Source: an uncultured Bacteroidales bacterium
Lineage (GTDB): Bacteria > Bacteroidota > Bacteroidia > Bacteroidales > UBA4417
DNA: 44,103 nucleotides
Reading direction: 5' to 3'
NCBI GenBank assembly: GCA_903946925.1
Contig: CAJAXK010000024.1
Coordinates: 1 to 44,103, forward strand
The translations under genes were made by a program, and so were the position numbers. The notes beneath the pieces are model-generated. The model saw nothing but the letters and a program-made list of their open reading frames with translations. It did no database searches and was not told the DNA's origin. Numbering within the stretch: the first letter of the stretch is position 1; each line of letters begins with the position of its first letter. Of the stretch, positions 8,876-15,648 are shown one piece after another.

Positions 8876-9346
8876 TTACCTTTTCCTTACTGGCCGTGCC
8901 TGTTTTACGTTGAACAGCCCAACAAAAACGGAATAACCCATCAATGCGCCAAAGCCGATTTGTTTCATAACGCCCAACAAATCGGTTGTTTGCCACTCCT
9001 GCATCACTTTTCCGTCTTTCACTTTTCGGATAAAAATCCCATTTATTTCCAAATTCTTGTTATTTGCTGGTGCTCCCATAAATTTCCCTGTGTTCACGGC
9101 AGAGGAAATGAAGCGGATAGAAGCCATGTCGCCATCAACAACAATATGTGGGAATTCCATTTTCAGGTTCGAGAAGGCAGCTTTCATATCCTGCATAAAC
9201 CCAATGTACTCGTCTTTTGTAAAAACAAAACCATCGCCTGTATAGGTAAATTTGTCGTCGAGCAGATTATCCAAATCATTCCAACGTGCTTCCAATATGG
9301 CTTTCGAAACTGCCAATGCTGTGTTTTTAACCTGTTCTTTATCCAT
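8876..9346 (-). CDS. SnoaL-like / nuclear transport factor 2-fold protein
   Basis: 156 aa. An N-terminal helix pair with ARWNDLDNLLDDKFTYTGDG, then FTKDEYIGFMQDMKAAFSNL and GIFIRKVKDGKVMQEWQT, matches the SnoaL-like polyketide-cyclase/ester-cyclase group of the NTF2 fold. Members act on small lipophilic substrates or simply bind them; no function can be assigned. ATG start at 9346. It is divergent from the HxlR regulator with a 139 bp gap holding an inverted repeat, so it is the likely target of that regulator. A weak minus-strand -7 box (CAATTTTG) is at 9385-9378. Confidence 0.8.
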   Translation of the reverse strand: MDKEQVKNTALAVSKAILEARWNDLDNLLDDKFTYTGDGFVFTKDEYIGFMQDMKAAFSNLKMEFPHIVVDGDMASIRFISSAVNTGKFMGAPANNKNLEINGIFIRKVKDGKVMQEWQTTDLLGVMKQIGFGALMGYSVFVGLFNVKQARPVRKR

Positions 9347-9413
9347 TTTATTCTGTGTTTATTATTGATTGATGCTGCAAAATTGCGATTTGCACTTTGT
9401 AAACACAATATAC

Positions 9414-9444
9414 TACCCAAAATGAAAGTACTATCTATTGGGTA
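9414..9444. promoter_or_regulatory. Inverted repeat in the SnoaL/HxlR gap (candidate HxlR operator)
   Basis: Perfect 7-nt arms TACCCAA (9414-9420) and TTGGGTA (9438-9444) flank a 17 nt centre that contains a small AGTACT palindrome. The right arm overlaps the TTG -33 element of the regulator's promoter, so a bound dimer would block transcription. HxlR proteins commonly control the divergent neighbour and themselves; the site assignment is inferred. Confidence 0.5.
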
Positions 9445-9471
9445 AGAGAAAACTAAAGACGATTATCTTTG
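9438..9471 (+). promoter_or_regulatory. Promoter of the HxlR gene
   Basis: TTG at 9438-9440, a 23 nt spacer and TATCTTTG at 9464-9471. The ORF track starts the gene at this same TTG, upstream of the -7 box, which cannot be right; the promoter sets the start at the ATG at 9486. Confidence 0.6.
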
Positions 9472-9485
9472 CAAAAAAAAGTGGG

Positions 9486-9815
9486 ATGAAACGATACGAA
9501 TTGGATGGCACATTTTACTATTGTCCGGTTGACTTAACGCTCTCCATCATTGGCGGAAGATGGAAAAGCCTGGTGTTTTGGAACCTGCGGAACGGCACCA
9601 AACGTTTTGGCGAAATAAAAAAAATATTGGTTGGGATTAACGATAAAATGCTGGCCCAGGTGCTGCGCGAACTCGAAAAAAGTGGAGTGGTTAGCCGCAA
9701 AGTGTATGAGGTTATCCCGCCAAAAGTTGAATATTCGTTGACCGATGAAGGGAAAAAACTATTGCCGGTAATGCAACTTATGTCCGATTGGGGCGAAAAG
9801 TTCGAAGTGTTGTAA
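9486..9815 (+). CDS. HxlR family winged-helix transcriptional regulator
   Basis: 109 aa from the ATG at 9486 (MKRYELDG...). The family hallmarks are present: an N-terminal cysteine before the first helix (YYCPVDLTL), IIGGRWKSLVFWNL, the recognition region GINDKMLAQVLRELEKSGVVSR and the wing PPKVEYSLTDEGKKL. HxlR/DUF24 regulators are dimers, often sensing electrophiles or quinones through that N-terminal cysteine. The track start at 9438 lies upstream of the -7 box TATCTTTG and is rejected. Likely controls the divergent SnoaL-like gene. Confidence 0.9.
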   Translation: MKRYELDGTFYYCPVDLTLSIIGGRWKSLVFWNLRNGTKRFGEIKKILVGINDKMLAQVLRELEKSGVVSRKVYEVIPPKVEYSLTDEGKKLLPVMQLMSDWGEKFEVL

Positions 9816-10058
9816 GTATAGTTGTGATATATTTGAAATTGATTTCGGCTTGTTTTTATTCCCTTTCATTAGCTTGAAACAATTTAATAGATTTCTACTT
9901 CCTATTATCAGGTAGATGGTTTCTATATGAAAATATTATTAATTAGGCTATTTACCAATGTGTTAACTCATTGGATTAGCATTTTTTAGTACCTTTAACT
10001 AACCAATAAAAATCCAACTTTAAGCTAAGAAGCTATTAAAATATTGGCCACAAAAAAT

Positions 10059-10066
10059 TACTTTTG
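10059..10066 (+). promoter_or_regulatory. Candidate -7 box of the GH13 gene
   Basis: TACTTTTG matches TAnnTTTG and ends 24 nt before the ATG at 10091. The track's start codon (TTG at 10064) is the last three bases of this box. No clear -33 TTTG at the usual distance. The gap 9816-10058 is AT-rich and otherwise shows nothing recognisable. Confidence 0.5.
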
Positions 10067-10090
10067 TATCAGATAAATAACAACTTCATT

Positions 10091-11929
10091 ATGAAGCTAA
10101 TCCTTGCACTCTTAATGGCCACAACAACAGCTTTTTCATCGGCCTGGGCACAAACCCCGTTCAACGAACCTCCTTCCTGGGCAAAAACCGCAATCTGGTA
10201 CCAAATTTTTGTGGAACGATTCAACAACGGCGACAAATCCAACGACCCAAAGCCCGAGAATATGGATGTTCCGTTTATGAACATCAAAACGCCGGAAGGC
10301 TGGTCGGTTACGCCTTGGAACCACGACTGGTATATGCTGGAAGATTGGGCCGCGAAAACAGGTAAATCGTTTAACGATGCTGTTCAATACCGCCGTTATG
10401 GTGGCGATTTGCAGGGCGTACTGGATAAACTCGATTATTTACAGGATTTGGGTGTAACAGCTTTGTTTATGAATCCGTTGAACGATGCACCTTCGTTGCA
10501 TAAATACGATGCACGGAACTACCACCATATTGATGTGAATTTTGGCCCCGACCCAATTGGCGACAACAAAATTATTGCTTCCGAAAAGCCAGATGACCCA
10601 ACAACCTGGAAATGGACATCTGCTGATAAAATGTTCCTTAAATTAGTGGAAGAAGCACACAAGCGAGGCATGAAAATTATCATGGACTATTCGTGGAACC
10701 ATACCGGTACTTCGTTTTGGGCGTTTGAAGATTTGGTTAAAAATCAAAAAAAATCGGTGTGTAAGGATTGGTACAACGTTACTTCATTTGATAATCCGGC
10801 AACAACCGAAAATGAATTTGCTTACGAAGGCTGGCTTGGCAACAAATACCTTCCCGAAATAAAAAAAGTTGACCTTACCACCGAACGCAAGATTGGCCAT
10901 GCTTACGAAGGGAACATCAACGAGGGTGCAAAGCAGCATATTTTTGATGTTACCAAACGCTGGTTATCGCCTGATGGCAATGTTGCCAAAGGAATTGATG
11001 GTTTCCGCCTCGATGTGGCCGATCATATTGGGCTTGGCTTTTGGCGCGAATATCGCAAAGTGGTCCGCTCGATTCAGCCGGAAGCTTACCTGATTGGCGA
11101 AATATGGTGGGAAACCTGGCCCGACAAGCTTATGAACCCTGTGCCTTTTACCAGTGGCGATGTTTTCGATGCCGTGATGTTTTACCAATCGTACCGCCCG
11201 GCAAGGTATTTTTTCGCAAAAACGATTACCGAAATAAATGCGAAACAGTTGAAGGACAGTCTCCAATTTCAATGGAACCGCTTGTTGCCAGCAAACCGGT
11301 TTGCCATGATGAATACTTCCTCTACCCATGATTCGCCGAGGCTTTTGACCGATTTTTACAATACCAATAAATATAAATTCCAGGCAAACCCAAACGAGGA
11401 CAAAGCTTATAAAACCGACAAACCCAACAAGGAATCGTACACACGGTTGGGGCTGTATCTGGTACACATGTTTACAACCATTGGTGCACCGCAGATTTGG
11501 AATGGCGAAGAAATGGGTATGTGGGGCGCCGATGACCCCAACTGCCGCAAACCCCTGATGTGGAAAGAAATAAATTTTGATCCCGAAACGCGGAACAACA
11601 TACAACCCGGCAAAAAAACTTATGATAAGGTAGAATTTAACCAGGCTCAGTTTGATTTTTATAAAAAACTGATTGCTATCCGCAAAAGCAACCCTGTGCT
11701 ATCAACCGGCGATTTGAAATTTCTCACTGCAAAAGGCAAAATGTTGGCGTACAGCCGTTTCGATTCGAAGGATGAAATTATTGTATGTTTCAACCTGGAA
11801 CCCACCGCCCAGGAATTCGAATTGACAAAAAAATCTACATGGATTGATTTGTTGACAAATAAAAAGTTCAGTGGCGATAAAATCAAATTGAAAACCCTGA
11901 CGGCTGCTGTATTGAAAAGGGTGGGATAA
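10091..11929 (+). CDS. Secreted GH13 alpha-amylase family enzyme
   Basis: 612 aa from the ATG at 10091 with a signal peptide (MKLILALLMA..., cleavage after AWA, residue 20) and no lipobox, so probably periplasmic. All GH13 conserved regions are intact: region I DYSWNH (Asp199-His204), region II GFRLDVADH with nucleophile Asp308, region III IGEIWW with acid/base Glu337, and region IV STHDSPR with Asp414. The layout with an aromatic-rich start (IWYQIFVERF) and an inserted B-domain resembles neopullulanase/cyclomaltodextrinase-type enzymes; a C-terminal beta-domain ends the protein. Likely degrades starch, glycogen or maltodextrins. There is no susCD neighbour. The track start at 10064 is inside the -7 box and is rejected. 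Confidence 0.93.
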   Translation: MKLILALLMATTTAFSSAWAQTPFNEPPSWAKTAIWYQIFVERFNNGDKSNDPKPENMDVPFMNIKTPEGWSVTPWNHDWYMLEDWAAKTGKSFNDAVQYRRYGGDLQGVLDKLDYLQDLGVTALFMNPLNDAPSLHKYDARNYHHIDVNFGPDPIGDNKIIASEKPDDPTTWKWTSADKMFLKLVEEAHKRGMKIIMDYSWNHTGTSFWAFEDLVKNQKKSVCKDWYNVTSFDNPATTENEFAYEGWLGNKYLPEIKKVDLTTERKIGHAYEGNINEGAKQHIFDVTKRWLSPDGNVAKGIDGFRLDVADHIGLGFWREYRKVVRSIQPEAYLIGEIWWETWPDKLMNPVPFTSGDVFDAVMFYQSYRPARYFFAKTITEINAKQLKDSLQFQWNRLLPANRFAMMNTSSTHDSPRLLTDFYNTNKYKFQANPNEDKAYKTDKPNKESYTRLGLYLVHMFTTIGAPQIWNGEEMGMWGADDPNCRKPLMWKEINFDPETRNNIQPGKKTYDKVEFNQAQFDFYKKLIAIRKSNPVLSTGDLKFLTAKGKMLAYSRFDSKDEIIVCFNLEPTAQEFELTKKSTWIDLLTNKKFSGDKIKLKTLTAAVLKRVG

Positions 11930-12073
11930 GTGTTTGGATAGCAGAATATCCGGACTTTGATTTTAATGGGTAAATGAACACTACTGTATTGACTCCGGTA
12001 CCTCACAACCCATAACTACATATACCACCAACCGTTTGCAACATGTATTTAACACCTAAAAACTTCCCAGTAA

Positions 12074-12532
12074 ATGAAATTTATTCTTCTACTCCTTTTG
12101 TTTTGTGGCTTTTGCTTTTCGGCAAATTGCCAGTCAGATAATCCTAACTATGACAAATTGCTTGCTGACTCGTTAGGTGGCGATGATTATGGGATGAAAA
12201 CTTACATTTTCGTTATTTTAAAAACCGGGACAAATAAAATTGACGACAAAACTGTGCTCGACAGTTTATTCAAAGGCCACATGCAAAATATAGGCCGTTT
12301 GGCAGCAAATGGCAAATTGGTGGTTGCTGGCCCATTTGGAAAAAATGATAAGGCTTATCGCGGCATTTTCATCCTAAACGTAAAAACAATTGAGGAAGCT
12401 AATGCATTATTAGAAACGGATCCCACAATAAAAGAAAAAGTATTGGAAGCTGAAGTATTTAAGTGGTATGGATCGGCAGCACTGCCAATGTACCTGCCTT
12501 ACCATGAAAAAATAGAAAAGAATAAAATGTGA
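12074..12532 (+). CDS. Exported YciI-like protein
   Basis: 152 aa with a signal peptide (MKFILLLLLFCGFCFSANC; the late NCQ may be the cleavage region or a poor lipobox). Residues about 40-130 form a YciI/YCII-related ferredoxin-like domain: YIFVILKTG, GHMQNIGRLAANGKLVVAGPF and FILNVKTIEEANALL. The family's conserved His (in GHMQNI) is present. YciI-domain proteins are mostly cytoplasmic with unclear enzymatic roles; export is typical of the Bacteroidota branch. It lies 144 nt after the amylase gene, with its own weak upstream region, and converges on the LytTR gene. Confidence 0.8.
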   Translation: MKFILLLLLFCGFCFSANCQSDNPNYDKLLADSLGGDDYGMKTYIFVILKTGTNKIDDKTVLDSLFKGHMQNIGRLAANGKLVVAGPFGKNDKAYRGIFILNVKTIEEANALLETDPTIKEKVLEAEVFKWYGSAALPMYLPYHEKIEKNKM

Positions 12533-12618
12533 TGGAAGAGTTTATAAAAGCATATTTGCGATAATTGGGTGCGATAAACAGAGACAAGGCAAATCCTGCA
12601 TCTTTTTCATTCTATGCC

Positions 12619-13398
12619 CTACCCAACTTCCCCATTCATCCATGCCTTGAATGCTGCTGTTTTAACCCTGCTTACTACAATTTCGAGTTTGGGATCAGCA
12701 GCAATTTCAACTTTAAGCTTGAAATTAAAGTAATTGTGTACTTTTTGGATGGCATCGCCCGAAATAATATACTGTCGGTTTACCCTGAAAAATAGTTTGG
12801 GATCAAGTTTAGCTGATAAATCTTCGATAGAATAGGGTATAATAAACCTGTTATTGTCGTGGGTAAGTAGAAATACCTCTTTCTCTTCAGCGTAAAAGCA
12901 AGCAATTTCCGAAACTTTAACCGGAATCATCGCATTCCCTTTATTTATCAGAAAACGTTCCTTATACGATGCTTTACCTGGCATTTGCAGGTTTCTGAGC
13001 ATCTCGTAGAGGTTGTTGTTTGGGTTACTATCACCATAGTATTGTTTCAGGTTATGAAATTTTTGTAATGATGCTTTCAGCTTTTCCCTGTTCACAGGTT
13101 TCAACAGATAATCAATACTGTTAAACTCAAATGCCTGCAAAGCATATTCGTCGTAAGCCGTGGTAAATATCACGGGAGTAATAACTTCACATTCGTCGAA
13201 AATGCTAAAGCTTTTGCCATCAGCCAATTGAATATCCAAAAGTATTAAATCGTAAACCGGTTTTAATTTCAAATGTTGAACAGTTGCCGAAACAGTATCG
13301 ATTGGGCCATGAATTTCAGCTTCTGGTTCTATTTCAAGCACTAACTGACTAAGCCTTTTAGCTGCAAGTTCTTCGTCTTCAACAATAAGGATTTTCAT
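12619..13398 (-). CDS. LytTR family response regulator
   Basis: 259 aa. Residues 1-120 are a receiver domain with the acidic pair VEDEE, phospho-acceptor Asp55 in LILLDIQ, the Thr in VIFTTAYDEYA and the Lys in LLKPVNREKL. Residues ~150-255 are a LytTR DNA-binding domain (FLINKGNAMIPVKVSEIACF, RVNRQYIIS). It is the natural partner of the LytS-type kinase encoded just upstream on the same strand, although 311 bp of repeats separate them. Targets are unknown. Confidence 0.93.
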   Translation of the reverse strand: MKILIVEDEELAAKRLSQLVLEIEPEAEIHGPIDTVSATVQHLKLKPVYDLILLDIQLADGKSFSIFDECEVITPVIFTTAYDEYALQAFEFNSIDYLLKPVNREKLKASLQKFHNLKQYYGDSNPNNNLYEMLRNLQMPGKASYKERFLINKGNAMIPVKVSEIACFYAEEKEVFLLTHDNNRFIIPYSIEDLSAKLDPKLFFRVNRQYIISGDAIQKVHNYFNFKLKVEIAADPKLEIVVSRVKTAAFKAWMNGEVG

Positions 13399-13716
13399 GG
13401 ATGGGTTAGGTTATTAAGGTGTTCAAGGTTCAATGCTTCGCGTTTAAGGGTTCAATGTTTCGCGTTCAAGGGTTCAATGTTTAATTGGCTTCGCCGTTCA
13501 ATTGGCTTCGCCGTTCAAATGTTCGCTTGTTCAAATGTTCGCTTGTTCAATTGTTCGCTTGTTCAATTGTTTTATTGCTAAAACGTTCAATTGTTTGCTT
13601 GTTCAATTGTTACAACTACCGCTTCAAATCCCCACATCCTCAAATCCCCACATCCTCAAATTCCTACATCCCCACATTTTCAAATTTTCAAATTATCTCA
13701 TTTTCAAATTTAAATT
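13399..13716. repeat. Two low-complexity tandem-repeat blocks between kinase and regulator
   Basis: The 311 bp kinase-regulator gap is almost entirely repeats. Block one (about 13415-13610) is a chain of 16-22 nt units beginning TTCAA, for example two copies of TTCAATTGGCTTCGCCG-like and several TTCAAATGTTCGCTTG-like units; some contain a GGC-TTC-GCC mini-hairpin. Block two (13622-13716) has units like CAAATCCCCACATCCT and contains no G at all for 95 nt on the plus strand. It starts exactly at the kinase stop codon (13712-13710). Both blocks would be transcribed if kinase and regulator share an mRNA. Confidence 0.85.
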
Positions 13717-14777
13717 GCTTTCTCAAACAGTGGCAGCATTACCACAAATTTATCATTTTCAAATTTAACAACAATATTTTTCCCGGTTAGATGCAGATAG
13801 CGGTTGCGGATATTATCAAGGCCAACACCGGTTGAAGCATCTTTGTCGATTTTGGTTTTTACAGTATTTTCAACAACTACAAAACTGTTTTCACGAACAT
13901 AAACTTTAACAAAGAGGGGATCTTCTTTAGAAACCACATTGTGCTTCAGTGCATTTTCGAGCAGCATCTGCAGGGCTAAAGGCGCTATGGCGTAATGATA
14001 GAACTTTTCAGGAACATCAAACTCCACATTCAGTTTATCGCCAAAACGGCTTTGCTGTATAAAAACATAGTCGCGGGCAATTTTAAGTTCGTCGCGGAGC
14101 AAAACGGCATCTTTATCGCGCGATTGCAGCATGTAACGCATTATTTCCGAAATGCTTTCAACATACCGGGCTGCAACCGGGTTATCGTCAACAAGCATCA
14201 GTAAAGTATTCAAACTGTTAAAAAGAAAATGGGGGTTTACCTGATTGCGTAACGTATCGTAACGTGCTTCGAGGTTTGCTTTTTCCAATGCCTGTGTACG
14301 CAGGAGGTTCTCCTTCCATTGAATGAAAAACGCCACCGATGCATAAATGGAACTGATCATGAAAGTTATAATCAAGGATCCAACGATCAAGGCAGTTTTT
14401 TCCGATTGGGAAATTGAGACTTTCAGGAAATATTCGGCAGCATAAATTTCGCCCAACTCGACCAACAAAACAAAAACACTGAGCGAAACCACCTGAAATA
14501 CAATTAGTTTAGTGGTTTCTTTAAATACCGGGTATCGTCTTAATGCATACTGTATCAGTATCATGCTTCCGTTCCAAATCAAAGCGGTACGGATAAATGA
14601 TATTATGAACGCTTTCATTAAACTGGCTCCCCCTTGAGCATAACCAAAATCAAGGAACACCGAAACTGCTGAAATCAAGGTTATCCCAACTACGCGGATA
14701 ATAATCTCGCGCCAATGGTTCTGAGGCTGTTCAATTACAGGTATGCAATCTATTGTATCCTTGGGCGAAGTTTTCAT
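13710..14777 (-). CDS. LytS/YehU-type sensor histidine kinase
   Basis: 355 aa. The N-terminal ~150 residues carry about four hydrophobic membrane segments with no obvious extracellular domain. Then comes the His_kinase core: phospho-acceptor His in NQVNPHFLFNSLNTLLMLV, and the N-box in APLALQMLLENALKHNV, with a glycine box in GVGLDNIRNRY. This is the usual partner of LytTR regulators. ATG at 14777. It lies 44 nt after the NAD(P)H oxidoreductase gene on the same strand and 311 nt before the regulator. Confidence 0.93.
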   Translation of the reverse strand: MKTSPKDTIDCIPVIEQPQNHWREIIIRVVGITLISAVSVFLDFGYAQGGASLMKAFIISFIRTALIWNGSMILIQYALRRYPVFKETTKLIVFQVVSLSVFVLLVELGEIYAAEYFLKVSISQSEKTALIVGSLIITFMISSIYASVAFFIQWKENLLRTQALEKANLEARYDTLRNQVNPHFLFNSLNTLLMLVDDNPVAARYVESISEIMRYMLQSRDKDAVLLRDELKIARDYVFIQQSRFGDKLNVEFDVPEKFYHYAIAPLALQMLLENALKHNVVSKEDPLFVKVYVRENSFVVVENTVKTKIDKDASTGVGLDNIRNRYLHLTGKNIVVKFENDKFVVMLPLFEKAI

Positions 14778-14821
14778 TGGAATGGCATTATAAATTCACG
14801 ATAAAAATACTGCTTTTGCTA

Positions 14822-15400
14822 CTATTTCAACTGTTTGCCCAATAGTTCCACTTTTTGCATCCACTCTTTCCGCTTGCTTTCTGCCGAGTTCCTCATTGGC
14901 CCAAACGATGTTACTTTTACTGGTTTTATCCCACAAAACCCCAATATGCCTTTTTTCATGGTGGTATGCCCTGGGCTTTTCAAAAAGAGCGCATAATACC
15001 AGCTTGGCGAATCCATGGTAACTATAAGCCTTGCAGTTTTCCCACTGAGCAGTTTATTTATAAAAACACTGTTTTCGCGGTAACTGAAAGCGAAACCTGG
15101 AAGCAGGATGCGGTCGAGGAATCCTTTTAACAATGCCGGATATGTTCCCCACCAATTTGGGTAAACCAATACAATATGTTCGGCTTTTAGTATTTCCTGC
15201 TGCATCATCAGCAAATCGGGTTCCAGCTCGGTGCGTTTGCGATATCCGTTGGAAAGGCTTGGATTGAACTCCAAATCGACAAGGTTTACCAATTTACATT
15301 CTGCTCCGGCTGTATCGGCGCTTTTTTTATATCTGAGGGCCAATTCGTTGCAAAAGCTTTGTTTGTCAGGATGGCCATTTATTATAAGGATCTTTTTCAT
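14822..15400 (-). CDS. NAD(P)H dehydrogenase (quinone), flavodoxin-like fold
   Basis: 192 aa, KefF/MdaB/NQO-type flavoprotein. The N-terminal FMN/FAD phosphate loop region reads IINGHPDKQSFCNEL, and the central VLVYPNWWGTYPALLKGFLDRILLPGFAF is the family hallmark (PxWW...P..K.w.DR). Reduces quinones or other electrophiles by two electrons in the cytoplasm. Followed 44 nt later by the sensor kinase, so it may be part of the same transcript and respond to the same stress; that link is inference. Confidence 0.9.
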   Translation of the reverse strand: MKKILIINGHPDKQSFCNELALRYKKSADTAGAECKLVNLVDLEFNPSLSNGYRKRTELEPDLLMMQQEILKAEHIVLVYPNWWGTYPALLKGFLDRILLPGFAFSYRENSVFINKLLSGKTARLIVTMDSPSWYYALFLKSPGHTTMKKGILGFCGIKPVKVTSFGPMRNSAESKRKEWMQKVELLGKQLK

Positions 15401-15578
15401 TGTTCGAATTCTTAAATTTGTTGCTTTGTTGTTGTTACTAAACTGTTTTCAGGCATATTTTTTCGGGTCCAAGTTAAAAGTGCGGAACTGCTGACAGTGT
15501 ATTTCAAATCAATTTTTCAATCCCGTTCCAAGTATTCAGCTCTGAAACATCTTACTTTCCATCCCCCTCCCAACCCAA

Positions 15579-15641
15579 ACCTTTGACCTTTGACCTTTGA
15601 CCTTTGCCCTTTGCCTTTTGCCCTTTGCCTTTTAACTTTTG
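15579..15641. repeat. Period-7 tandem repeat after the TonB receptor
   Basis: Four exact ACCTTTG units (15579-15606) are followed by CCCTTTG, CCTTTTG, CCCTTTG and decaying copies, ending about 8 nt from the stop codon of the TonB receptor gene. The rest of the 15401-15648 gap shows no gene. Confidence 0.9.
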
Positions 15642-15648
15642 AGCTTTC

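Noticed and set aside
8753-9445. 230 aa plus-strand ORF
   Set aside because: Antisense shadow of the SnoaL-like gene, whose protein motifs and HxlR context are convincing.
10964-11605. 213 aa minus-strand ORF inside the amylase gene
   Set aside because: Antisense shadow; the GH13 motifs are on the plus strand.
11932-11955. GGATA...TATCC hairpin after the amylase as terminator
   Set aside because: Arms of only 5 nt and no T run of useful length; not listed as a feature.
13415-13610. Repeat array that could look like CRISPR
   Set aside because: Units are 16-22 nt, directly adjacent without unique spacers, and no cas genes are present.
13485-13790. Two overlapping plus-strand ORFs with cysteine-rich repeats (13485-13790 and 13502-13768)
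   Set aside because: They translate the tandem TTCAA repeats in two frames at once; no start signal and no protein-like composition.
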